This document shows, one piece after another, positions 1 to 6,007 of a DNA stretch of 7,715 bases. Position numbers and translations under genes: made by a program. Position 1 is the first letter of the stretch; the number at the start of each line of letters is the position of its first letter. The notes below the pieces were generated by a model. It worked only from the letters and a program-made list of their open reading frames with translations. It searched no databases and had not been told where the DNA came from. The stretch spans positions 1 to 7,715 of the forward strand of contig OMSN01000071.1 of NCBI GenBank assembly GCA_900313765.1. The letters run 5' to 3'. This DNA comes from an uncultured Eubacteriales bacterium. GTDB lineage: Bacteria; Bacillota; Clostridia; Lachnospirales; Lachnospiraceae.

Positions 1-338
1 CCTTCTACGTAGATATTGATCTTCTCAACTTCCATACCGGTAAACGATTCAAGTTTGTAACTGACACTTTCCACCAGATTCTGCGCAACTGCAGAGATAC
101 TGACTCCATAAGAAACAATCACATGAAAATCCAGTTCAATTCTGCTCCCGTTCATGCGCACATTAATGCCATGACCCAGGTGATCACGTCCGAGGAGTTT
201 GACCAGTCCATCCTTCATGCTGACACTTGCCATACCTACGATCCCGAAGCATTCCACTGCAACAGAGCCCGCGTAGGTTGCAATCACATTTGAGTCGATT
301 ACGATCGAACCACGGTTATTGTTCATCCGAACACTCAT
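1..338 (-). CDS. Asp23/Gls24 family envelope protein (3' end cut by window edge)
   Basis: The first 112 codons are visible, with the C-terminus beyond the left edge. The ATG at 338-336 is set by an AAGGAGG ribosome site ending at 346, 7 nt upstream. The protein begins MSVRMNNNRGSIVIDSNVIA, followed by the family pattern of a short strand, an Ala/Gly-rich helix (YAGSVAVECFGIVGMA), then strands ending in IELDFHVIVSYGVSISAVAQ and a helix leading to GMEVEKINIYVEG. This matches Asp23/Gls24 (DUF322) proteins, small cytoplasmic or membrane-associated proteins linked in Staphylococcus to envelope stress. The family is usually about 110-130 residues, so only a few residues should be missing. In Bacillus the homologue yloU is divergent from rpmB and precedes yloV (fakA, fatty-acid kinase DAK subunit). 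The same divergent order is seen here, so a fakA-like gene may lie just beyond the edge (inference). The family call is firm; the exact role is not known. Confidence 0.9.
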   Translation of the reverse strand, partial: MSVRMNNNRGSIVIDSNVIATYAGSVAVECFGIVGMASVSMKDGLVKLLGRDHLGHGINVRMNGSRIELDFHVIVSYGVSISAVAQNLVESVSYKLESFTGMEVEKINIYVE

Positions 339-366
339 AGATAAACCTCCTTCCATAATCCGTTTC

Positions 367-395
367 ATTCTAGCAGAGAACGGGCGGTTTGAAAA
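367..395 (-). promoter_or_regulatory. Predicted sigma-A-type promoter of the Asp23-family gene
   Basis: Read on the minus strand, TTTTCA (395-390) is followed after exactly 17 nt by TAGAAT (372-367). A TG dinucleotide one base upstream of the -10 (375-374) gives an extended -10. This puts the transcription start about 20 nt before the AAGGAGG ribosome site. The -10 matches consensus at 5 of 6 positions and the -35 at 4 of 6. No operator is evident. Confidence 0.6.
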
Positions 396-419
396 CTGTA
401 AAATCATTCAAATATTATC

Positions 420-448
420 TTGCAAAGACCAGGTATCTCTGTTACAAT
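420..448 (+). promoter_or_regulatory. Predicted sigma-A-type promoter of rpmB
   Basis: TTGCAA (420-425), a 17-nt spacer, and TACAAT (443-448) form a near-consensus housekeeping promoter. Transcription would begin near 455, giving a leader of only about 28 nt before the ATG of rpmB. That leaves no room for a structured riboregulator. Confidence 0.75.
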
Positions 449-468
449 ACTCAAGTCGCGGTTTAGAT

Positions 469-475
469 AGGAGGT
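469..475 (+). promoter_or_regulatory. rpmB ribosome binding site
   Basis: AGGAGGT lies 7 nt before the ATG at 483. It decides the start: the in-frame GTG at 474 lies inside this site, so the open frame from 474 adds three residues (MLE) that are not part of L28. Confidence 0.85.
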
Positions 476-482
476 GCTAGAG

Positions 483-668
483 ATGGCCAGATGCGCAATT
501 TGTGACAAGGGTGCTCACTTCGGTAACAACGTCAGCCACTCCCACAGAAGAAGCAACAAGATGTGGAAGGCGAACATCAAGCATGTGACGGTTAAAGTTA
601 ACGGCGTGAACAAAAAGCTCTATGTATGTGCTTCATGCCTGAGATCAGGCGCTGTTGAACGTGCATAA
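483..668 (+). CDS. rpmB: 50S ribosomal protein L28
   Basis: This is a 61-residue basic protein of the large ribosomal subunit. The sequence MARCAICDKG, the NNVSHSHRRSNKMWKANI stretch and the KLYVCASCLRSG end are classic bacterial L28. It is the zinc-ribbon (C+) form, with two CxxC pairs (Cys4/Cys7 and Cys49/Cys52) placed to bind one zinc. Many Firmicutes also carry zinc-free L28 copies that lack these cysteines, controlled by zinc status. Length is normal for the family (about 60-63). The start is fixed by an AGGAGGT site. The gene stands alone as a single cistron with its own promoter upstream and a strong intrinsic terminator immediately downstream, divergent from the Asp23-family gene as in other Firmicutes. 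Confidence 0.97.
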   Translation: MARCAICDKGAHFGNNVSHSHRRSNKMWKANIKHVTVKVNGVNKKLYVCASCLRSGAVERA

Positions 669-691
669 GCATTACGATAGCGATAAGGAAT

Positions 692-728
692 AAAGAGCTG
701 GTGCGGCTTGACGCATCGGCTCTTTTTT
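692..728 (+). terminator. Rho-independent terminator of rpmB
   Basis: A 14-bp stem (692-705 with 712-725, including two G-T wobbles) closes a 6-nt loop, GCTTGA (706-711). The 3' arm ends in TTT and the T tract runs to 728 (six T in a row at 723-728). It begins 24 nt after the rpmB stop. On the opposite strand the stem is followed by a weaker T-containing run (TATTCCTTA), so some bidirectional activity is possible. Confidence 0.92.
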
Positions 729-743
729 CGTCCCTGTAAATAA

Positions 744-781
744 ATGACAGGCACTCGTGCTTAGGTGCGAGTGCCTGTCAT
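744..781 (-). terminator. Long hairpin, probable terminator of the minus-strand gerW operon
   Basis: Two 17-nt arms (744-760 and 765-781) pair completely around a TTAG loop (761-764). The outer 14 pairs are all Watson-Crick; the inner three include two G-T wobbles. It begins 12 nt downstream of the gerW stop on the minus strand and is followed there by TTTATTTA. It therefore fits a terminator for the leftward operon, facing the rpmB terminator. On the plus strand no T tract follows. The arm core, GACAGGCACTCG, also resembles a dispersed palindromic repeat type, so it may be a repeat used as a terminator (inference). Confidence 0.75.
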
Positions 782-793
782 CTGTCTGTATCC

Positions 794-1192
794 TCAGAAT
801 CTCTCCTCATCCCTGGCGGCCTGGGCCATCGCGGAATCCTCTTCCGGCGTAGTGACTACTTTATCCCTGGAAGTAAACTTATTGATCAGATCCGGCGCCA
901 TGTCGATCAGCTTCGACAGGCTGTCCTGATTGCGTATGTTGACCAGCTTGGTAGCGCCATCCTTGATGACGAGCAGCGCCGTCGGGGTGATCTTGCCGCC
1001 CATGCCGCCACCGCCGTTGGACCTTCTGTCCTCATTCTTTGCAGAGGCCATTACGCCAAACGAAACATCTACCAGCGGGACGAGGATCGTATCTCCGATA
1101 TAGACCGGATCCCCTACACAGGTCTTGGTCGTCACAAAGCTCTCCATCCCTTTAAAAAGAGATTCTACAGTTCCCTGAAAATGTTCAGCCAT
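794..1192 (-). CDS. gerW: GerW family sporulation protein (YtfJ-like)
   Basis: This 132-residue protein matches the GerW/YtfJ family (spore protein YtfJ). In Bacillus subtilis it is made in the forespore and needed for normal germination; its biochemical role is unknown. Visible family features are the N-terminal ESLFKGMESFV helix, the strand block TCVGDPVYIGDTILVPLVDVSFGVMA (residues 24-49), a glycine-rich stretch GGGGMGG (60-66), and the strand-turn GKITPTALLVIKDGATKLVNI (66-86). The C-terminal helix LSKLIDMAPDLINKF precedes a charged Glu/Asp/Ala tail. The ATG at 1192 follows GGAGG (1204-1200) by 7 nt, and that site sits inside the end of the DUF2953 gene. The two frames overlap by 8 nt, indicating translational coupling. 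It is the last gene of its operon. The family also occurs in species not known to sporulate, so sporulation ability is suggested but not proved. Confidence 0.93.
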   Translation of the reverse strand: MAEHFQGTVESLFKGMESFVTTKTCVGDPVYIGDTILVPLVDVSFGVMASAKNEDRRSNGGGGMGGKITPTALLVIKDGATKLVNIRNQDSLSKLIDMAPDLINKFTSRDKVVTTPEEDSAMAQAARDEERF

Positions 1193-2219
1193 GGTTCTTC
1201 CTCCGCGTTTGATTGTCTGAATCTGACTTGCGTTTTCGTTTCTTCCCTTTCGGGGGTTTATGCCTGATCAGTCTGAGCAAAGCCCAGAACTCTCTGTCGA
1301 TCAGAATCCTGAATCCCACAACAGCAAGCCTGTAGAATCGGATCCGTCCGCTGATCACAATGTCTGTGAGCAGCCGTTTCTCATAAAAGTCCGGCCGCAG
1401 TTCAAACTGGTCCGCGCCGTCCGGCAGGAGCAGACAGATCAGTCCAGCGAGCTTTCCTGTCAGGTCCGGCTGCCCGGTACCAAATTCCAGATAGCCCTCC
1501 ACCTTCCTCGGTTTCCATCCCCGGATCAGGTACAGGAGATATCCGATCATTTTCCGTATCATGTGATCTGCTTCGATCGACAGGAAAGGTTCAACCTTAT
1601 ACCTGATCGCCCGGATCTTCTTCTCCACCCGGTCGATCGTGTTGTCTGCCATATCATACAGATCAAATGGAAGATCGATGAGTCTCAGCAGAAGGTTGCA
1701 GATCTTCTCAAGCACGTTCAGCGCTTTCTGAGGAAGCACCTCCAGGATCTTCCGGAGCGAGGAGACGGATTCTGCATCCTCCCTGTTTTCCGGAGCCTTG
1801 TCCGGACCATGATCCGGTTCTGTTTCTGAAGCAGGCTTCGATACAGGTTCGGGTATCGGATCCGGAACCGTCTTCGCAGAGCCGGCCGTGGATGTATTGC
1901 TCCCGGGACTGCTCTTGGGCGCGGGTTTCGCGTCCGACTGGTCACCGTGATCCGGGATCCGGATACTCTTGATCCTGAGCCACAGTACCCATATCTGCGC
2001 CAGAGCGCGTTTCTGTCTGTACCGTACGGTTACCCGCAGCATCTTCAACAGCCACGAGACCAGGCCGTCAGCTTCCAGGGGGCCGCTCTCTTTTCTGACA
2101 TGGAACCTGTACCGGACCGGAACGAATAAAACGATCAGGATCAGCAGGACAAGCAATGCCAGGATCACGAGCACCAGGATGCCGATAACCTTTAATATTG
2201 TCAAAAGTATATGCAGCAT
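1185..2219 (-). CDS. DUF2953 domain membrane protein (YtfI-like)
   Basis: This is a 344-residue protein. Residues 2-33 form a strongly hydrophobic Leu/Ile/Val membrane segment, followed by VPVRYRFHV, a typical DUF2953 N-terminus. Residues about 91-150 form a Pro/Ser/Glu/Asp-rich, probably disordered linker. From about 152 the protein has helices with amphipathic Leu repeats. The C-terminal family core is GYLEFGTGQPDLTGKLAGL (242-260) with LRPDFYEKRLLTDIVISGRIRFYRL (274-298). The tail is highly basic (KPPKGKKRKRK). In Bacillus, ytfI (DUF2953) directly precedes ytfJ/gerW, and that order is kept here with an 8-nt overlap, so the two probably act together at the spore or forespore membrane (inference). 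The ATG at 2219 lies 12 nt after the preceding stop, with GGGAG (2229-2225) about 5 nt upstream. No catalytic motif is visible and the molecular function is unknown. Confidence 0.9.
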   Translation of the reverse strand: MLHILLTILKVIGILVLVILALLVLLILIVLFVPVRYRFHVRKESGPLEADGLVSWLLKMLRVTVRYRQKRALAQIWVLWLRIKSIRIPDHGDQSDAKPAPKSSPGSNTSTAGSAKTVPDPIPEPVSKPASETEPDHGPDKAPENREDAESVSSLRKILEVLPQKALNVLEKICNLLLRLIDLPFDLYDMADNTIDRVEKKIRAIRYKVEPFLSIEADHMIRKMIGYLLYLIRGWKPRKVEGYLEFGTGQPDLTGKLAGLICLLLPDGADQFELRPDFYEKRLLTDIVISGRIRFYRLAVVGFRILIDREFWALLRLIRHKPPKGKKRKRKSDSDNQTRRKNHG

Positions 2220-2231
2220 GAATGCTCCCTG

Positions 2232-2546
2232 TCAGTGTTCTTCAGAAAGCCACGCGCGGACATCCGCGTCCTTCCGGTCACGGAAGACATCCTGCATCAG
2301 CTGTTCCAGAAGGCTTACCGCTTCTGTCTTTCCCTGTGCGAGCCCCACGATCAGAAGACAATGCTCCCTGATATAATCATGCGATAGTTCGGATGCTCTG
2401 ATGATCTCCAGCTGACTGCTTCTGCTCTCAGGAATGATCAGCAGATACACAAAAGCAGGGTATCTGCCCTGGTCGATCTCATCGATCACCTTATCCTTCC
2501 GCGGGGAGATCAGGCGTCCGACATATAGGTTTTGATACCATACCAT
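2232..2546 (-). CDS. Small protein of unknown function between the Nudix and YtfI-like genes
   Basis: I do not recognise this 104-residue protein. It is most likely a real gene because it fills the space between two conserved genes, starting 4 nt after the Nudix stop and ending 12 nt before the YtfI-like start, in a gap-free operon. The residues suggest a small soluble alpha/beta fold. The N-terminus is aromatic and basic (MVWYQNLYVGRLISPRK), with a strand PAFVYLLII (30-38), then a helix-rich middle (SSQLEIIRASELSHDYIREH). A second strand, CLLIVGLAQGK, runs into a long acidic/amphipathic helix (TEAVSLLEQLMQDVF). There is no signal peptide, membrane helix or cysteine cluster. The ATG at 2546 has no good Shine-Dalgarno sequence, so translation probably depends on coupling to the Nudix gene. 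Function is not assigned. Confidence 0.8.
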   Translation of the reverse strand: MVWYQNLYVGRLISPRKDKVIDEIDQGRYPAFVYLLIIPESRSSQLEIIRASELSHDYIREHCLLIVGLAQGKTEAVSLLEQLMQDVFRDRKDADVRAWLSEEH

Positions 2547-2550
2547 AGGA

Positions 2551-2988
2551 TCAGTTCCATTTATTCTGCCGCTTCAGTTCCAGATACTCATTGTATCCCT
2601 TCTCAAGGATCATTTTCTCATTGGAAAACTTCAGCAGGTGATATGCTTCATGAAACTTGTAAAAGCCTGAGTCTATAAAATACTCTTCCCTCTGGGGTTT
2701 TGAATAATAACTCTCTCCCCTCATCAGATACCAGTGTACGACCTTCTCCACTGTATCCTGCGGCACATTGAACGAATACTGGCTCTTGCCGATGTACTGT
2801 ACTACCTGTGCCTTTGCCCCGGTCTCCTCCCGGACTTCACGAAGTGCCGTCTGGTCATATTCTTCGCCTTCTTCAACGGTTCCTTTCGGCAGGACCCATC
2901 CTTCATAGCGGTTCCGATAACTCTTGTACAGGACAAGGATCTTTCCCCTGAAAATGACCACACCGCCACAGCTTGTTGCCTCGATCAT
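2551..2988 (-). CDS. Nudix hydrolase, possibly of the dinucleoside polyphosphate (Ap4A) type
   Basis: This 145-residue cytoplasmic enzyme should hydrolyse a nucleoside diphosphate linked to another moiety, using a divalent metal. The Nudix box is complete at residues 36-58: G36, E42, then R50-E51-V-R-E54-E55-T-G57, with the metal-binding glutamates intact. It is preceded by GWVLPKG (30-36). The LPKG lead-in and the downstream VVHWYLM segment (84-90) resemble diadenosine/diphosphoinositol polyphosphate hydrolases and MutT1-like enzymes more than 8-oxo-dGTPases. The substrate is therefore only an inference. The ATG at 2988 is supported by GGAGG (3000-2996) with a 7-nt spacer. It is the first gene of a four-gene block, with 4 nt to the next start, and a possible promoter overlaps the end of the PBP gene upstream. 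Confidence 0.92.
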   Translation of the reverse strand: MIEATSCGGVVIFRGKILVLYKSYRNRYEGWVLPKGTVEEGEEYDQTALREVREETGAKAQVVQYIGKSQYSFNVPQDTVEKVVHWYLMRGESYYSKPQREEYFIDSGFYKFHEAYHLLKFSNEKMILEKGYNEYLELKRQNKWN

Positions 2989-3083
2989 TGCAACGCCTCC
3001 TGTCTGTGTTTCGGTATCTGTATATTATTCACAAGTTATTCTCCGGAACCCATACTGCCGCGCTTCCGGGATCATACATATTA

Positions 3084-3112
3084 AGTATATCTCATCCTTG
3101 AAAGATTATCCA
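3084..3112 (-). promoter_or_regulatory. Possible promoter of the Nudix-gerW block
   Basis: On the minus strand, TGGATA (3112-3107) is followed after 17 nt by TATACT (3089-3084). The -10 is good (5 of 6) and the -35 weak (4 of 6). The -35 overlaps the stop codon of the PBP gene. A start near 3077 would leave a leader of about 90 nt. I found no convincing terminator between the PBP and Nudix genes, so read-through from the upstream cell-wall operon is equally possible. Confidence 0.4.
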
Positions 3113-4605
3113 TAAAAAAAGGTATCAAGAACCTGCTTTGCGATCGGGACGGCTGTCGATGAGCCGGTCCCGCCGTCCTCTGCGATCACCGCAATGGCGA
3201 TATGAGGTTCCCCGGTCTCTGCAAATCCGCAGAACCACGAGTGGGTTCCCGTGGTCCCCCCGGTCTCATATTCTGCAGATCCCGTCTTGCCGGCGACCGT
3301 ATATCCGTTCCCTGACAGTGCTGCCGCTGTCCCTCGTGTGACAGTCCCTGTCATGTATTCCGTAAGAACCGATGCTTCCTCCGGAGTCATGACCTTCCTG
3401 TAGATCTCCGGATCCTGTTTCCTGACCACGGTGCCGTCGGAGGTTTCAATGCGGTCCACATAATAAGGTCTCATCATGACGCCGCCGTTGGCGATCGTGG
3501 ATGTGATCAGCGCCATATGAAGCGGAGAGACCAGGGTCTCTCCCTGTCCGATCGCTGTTGTCATCTGCTCTGCGGCAGAGGAATCCTTCTTCAGTTTGAA
3601 GACAGACTGGGAGGACGGCATGGAAGTCGGAAGTGACTTATTGAACAGGAAGTCTTCTGCTGTTTTTCGAAGATCACCATTGTCCGTTTCCAGACCGATC
3701 TGTGCAAAAGCGGTATTGCAGGAGCTGGCAAATGCAGCGGCAAGGTCCTCCTGTCCATGCATCTCGTTGTTGTAGCAGGTGATCGTAACATCGTCCTGGG
3801 ACAGTGCACCCTGGCAGTTCCAGGAGAACTGCTGGTAATCTGCAGGATGATCCCGCAGATACGCCAGTGTCGTGACCATCTTGAAGGTGGATCCCGGCGG
3901 ATACAGACCCTGTGTGGCGCGGTTGAGCAGAGGACTCTGCGATGTATCGGCAGACAGTGTCTCCCACTCACTGCCTATGGTATTCGGATTGAAGTCCGGC
4001 TTGCTGACCATTGCCAGAATCCGGCCCGAATCAGGTTCCATCACAACCACTGCGCCGCGGTAGGATCCCAGCGCATAGTAAGCTGCCTGCTGCAGTTTCG
4101 CATTCAGCGTCACAACGATCCGGTCACCCTGGATCTTCTCCCCCTTCTCTCCTGCCTGGATCTGTTTGAGCAGACTGGAGTGGGACGACAGAAGTTCGTA
4201 ATTCTCCTCTGCCTCAAGTCCGGATTTGCCGTTTGTCGCATACCCGACTACATGAGAGAACACATTGTCAAACGGATAGGAACGTGTCTGGTTCCCGTAT
4301 TCATCCAGAAGCGTTGTTGCCAGAAGCGTTCCTTCGGAAGTTATAATGTCCCCGCGGATCACATTTTCAGAATTGGAATCCGCCTTGGTATTGTTGATAT
4401 TGCTCTTGAGGCGGTCTGATTCCGCCACCAGTATATAGGCAACCCGGCCGATGAGCAGCATAAACAGAAGCACGAAGATCCAGGTCACGACAGACAGCTC
4501 GGTGTTGTGCTGCCTGCCTGTGGGAACCTCCTGCCCCTGTCCTGTGAGATCCACATTCCGGATCTCAGGCTCAAATGTCCGGTCAATATCTTCGCTGCGC
4601 TTCAT
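3106..4605 (-). CDS. Class B penicillin-binding protein, PbpA/PBP2-like transpeptidase
   Basis: This is a 499-residue DD-transpeptidase that cross-links peptidoglycan peptides outside the membrane and is the target of beta-lactams. A cytoplasmic, charged N-terminus is followed by one membrane anchor (about 39-61). A short PBP-dimer-type region carries RGDIITSEGTLLA (84-96). The transpeptidase domain runs from about 185 to the end. The active-site motifs are intact: S239-T-F-K242 (acylated serine), S295-C-N297 and K440-T-G-S443, plus the conserved IGQGETLVSPLHMA (352-365). There are no PASTA repeats, and about 500 residues is short for a PBP2 (600-700) but close to actinobacterial PbpA. The ATG at 4605 is chosen because GGAGG (4620-4616) precedes it; the open frame reaches back to 4677, but the added Arg-rich residues come from DNA encoding the SEDS protein tail. 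The gene overlaps the SEDS gene by 23 nt, the standard genetic sign of a SEDS-bPBP enzyme pair. Confidence 0.95.
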   Translation of the reverse strand: MKRSEDIDRTFEPEIRNVDLTGQGQEVPTGRQHNTELSVVTWIFVLLFMLLIGRVAYILVAESDRLKSNINNTKADSNSENVIRGDIITSEGTLLATTLLDEYGNQTRSYPFDNVFSHVVGYATNGKSGLEAEENYELLSSHSSLLKQIQAGEKGEKIQGDRIVVTLNAKLQQAAYYALGSYRGAVVVMEPDSGRILAMVSKPDFNPNTIGSEWETLSADTSQSPLLNRATQGLYPPGSTFKMVTTLAYLRDHPADYQQFSWNCQGALSQDDVTITCYNNEMHGQEDLAAAFASSCNTAFAQIGLETDNGDLRKTAEDFLFNKSLPTSMPSSQSVFKLKKDSSAAEQMTTAIGQGETLVSPLHMALITSTIANGGVMMRPYYVDRIETSDGTVVRKQDPEIYRKVMTPEEASVLTEYMTGTVTRGTAAALSGNGYTVAGKTGSAEYETGGTTGTHSWFCGFAETGEPHIAIAVIAEDGGTGSSTAVPIAKQVLDTFFYG

Positions 4606-6004
4606 CTCTCTCCATCCTCCGGTCAGAATACACCTCCTGCGGCGTGCGCTCTGTCTCCGGTCTGATCTGCGCTGCATTCTTCTGTTTCACTTCATCGCCC
4701 CTGAGCATGTACAGGCCCTGCACAATGGCAAACATGGTGATCGTACTGAGCAGGGAACTTCCTCCATAGCTCACCAGCGGAAGGGTGACTCCCGTCATGG
4801 GGATCAGCTTCGTACCGCCTCCGATGGTCAGGAAGACCTGGGTCGCATAGGTGGTACCGATGCCCAGGGCAGCCAGCCTGTAGAAACGGTTGCTCAGTTT
4901 CATTGCAATATTCACAAACATGATAAAGACTGCCATGCATACCAGGATCAGACAGATACCGAAGACCCCGCCCATTTCCTCGAGGATGGCGCTGAACATG
5001 AAATCCTGCGCCACATAGGGTATGGCACCGGGGCTCCCGTTATACAGGCCGGTTCCAAACCAGCCGCCCGCTGCGATGGCAAACAGGGACTGACAGATCT
5101 GATATCCGCTCCCTGCATAATCTGCGAAAGGATCTCTCCAGATCTGCACCCTTATCCGGATATGGGCAAAGAGGAAATATGCGGCAATCGCCGCCACACA
5201 GAATGCCAGGATGCCGATCATCGTCAGGAAGGGATTGCGGGTTGCCACAAACAGCATGACCAGGTAGGTCACGAAGAAGATCAGGGCAGAACCCAGGTCT
5301 GTGGAGACAACCAGGATCAGGACATGGGCGGCTGCCAGCACCGTGGCGATCACCACTCTGCGGAAGCTGTGCTCCGTGCTCAGAAGTCCTGCCACGGCAA
5401 ATACAAAGATGATCTTGACGAATTCCGATGCCTGGAAACTGAATCCGGCTATGTAGATCGCAAGCCTCGCTCCGTTCGTCACATTTGCGGCGATCATGAC
5501 AAGAGCCAGCAGACCGATCCCGACGAACACATACCCCCAGGTCATCTTCGTCAGCACCAGCAGTTTGCGTACGATCAAAGGGATCAGAAGGGCGATCGCC
5601 GTCCCCGCAGCCGCGATCTCAAACTGCTTCACCGACTGGTCATAGGACAGCCTGGTGATCATGATGAACCCCACAGACAACAGCATGCACATGTTTTTGA
5701 TCAGGCTCCTTGAGGCACGCGGATAGAGATTGCGGTACAGAAGCAGTGTAAACATCAGGTACAGAACCTGCGCGCCGTAGAACAGGATCAGTTCAAACTT
5801 CGCAGTGTTCAGATACATGATCAGATAGGCAAGAAAATGGATCACGAACATGGAAACATTCTGGCGCAGAAAGATCTGCTCACGGTCCGTGCGGTTTCTC
5901 TGTGCAAAGACCGTGTAGCTCTGAACAGTATAGATTACCATCAGCACAATAATCAGGTATTGTGCCGCTTTTGAAACCGTACCTGTCAGATTTGCCAGAT
6001 TCAC
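4583..6004 (-). CDS. SEDS peptidoglycan glycosyltransferase, FtsW/RodA/SpoVE family
   Basis: This 473-residue multi-pass membrane protein polymerises lipid II into glycan strands together with its class B PBP, which is encoded immediately downstream. Hydrophobic segments cover most of residues 12-435. SEDS hallmarks in order are TNGARLAIYIAGFSFQASEF (176-195), TDLGSALIFF (235-244), GGWFGTGLYNGSPGAIPYVAQDFMFSAILEEMG (313-345) and GVTLPLVSYGGSS (405-417). D334 in AQDFMF sits where the catalytic aspartate of RodA/FtsW is expected. It is longer than typical FtsW/RodA (370-420), with extra N-terminal membrane segments and a charged, Arg/Glu-rich cytoplasmic tail after about 435, similar in size to mycobacterial RodA. 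The start is GTG at 6004, with GGAG (6014-6011) 6 nt upstream lying across the end of the U32 gene. Whether it serves elongation, division or sporulation cannot be told from sequence, so no symbol is given. Confidence 0.95.
   Translation of the reverse strand: MNLANLTGTVSKAAQYLIIVLMVIYTVQSYTVFAQRNRTDREQIFLRQNVSMFVIHFLAYLIMYLNTAKFELILFYGAQVLYLMFTLLLYRNLYPRASRSLIKNMCMLLSVGFIMITRLSYDQSVKQFEIAAAGTAIALLIPLIVRKLLVLTKMTWGYVFVGIGLLALVMIAANVTNGARLAIYIAGFSFQASEFVKIIFVFAVAGLLSTEHSFRRVVIATVLAAAHVLILVVSTDLGSALIFFVTYLVMLFVATRNPFLTMIGILAFCVAAIAAYFLFAHIRIRVQIWRDPFADYAGSGYQICQSLFAIAAGGWFGTGLYNGSPGAIPYVAQDFMFSAILEEMGGVFGICLILVCMAVFIMFVNIAMKLSNRFYRLAALGIGTTYATQVFLTIGGGTKLIPMTGVTLPLVSYGGSSLLSTITMFAIVQGLYMLRGDEVKQKNAAQIRPETERTPQEVYSDRRMERDEAQRRY
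4616..4620 (-). promoter_or_regulatory. Ribosome binding site of the PBP gene
   Basis: GGAGG on the minus strand lies 10 nt before the ATG at 4605 and inside the last codons of the SEDS gene. It decides the PBP start against the longer in-frame possibility at 4677 and points to coupled translation of the two partners. Confidence 0.7.
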
Positions 6005-6007
6005 GCT

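Noticed and set aside
1260..1829. A 189-codon open frame on the plus strand
   Set aside because: It is antisense to the DUF2953 gene, with a low-complexity composition, no ribosome site and no family motif.
3043..3069. A CCGGAA...TTCCGG inverted repeat considered as a terminator after the PBP gene
   Set aside because: It has only 6 bp of stem with a 15-nt loop and no T tract after it.
3757..4419. A 220-codon open frame on the plus strand
   Set aside because: It is antisense to the transpeptidase gene, whose active-site motifs are intact on the other strand.
4606..4677. A 24-residue N-terminal extension of the PBP
   Set aside because: The added residues are Arg-rich and encoded by the same DNA as the SEDS tail. 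The GGAGG site supports the start at 4605.
4451..5713. A 420-codon open frame on the plus strand
   Set aside because: It lies antisense to the SEDS and PBP genes, is rich in His/Gln/Asp/Arg without any fold-like pattern, and has no recognisable domain. It is a codon-bias shadow.
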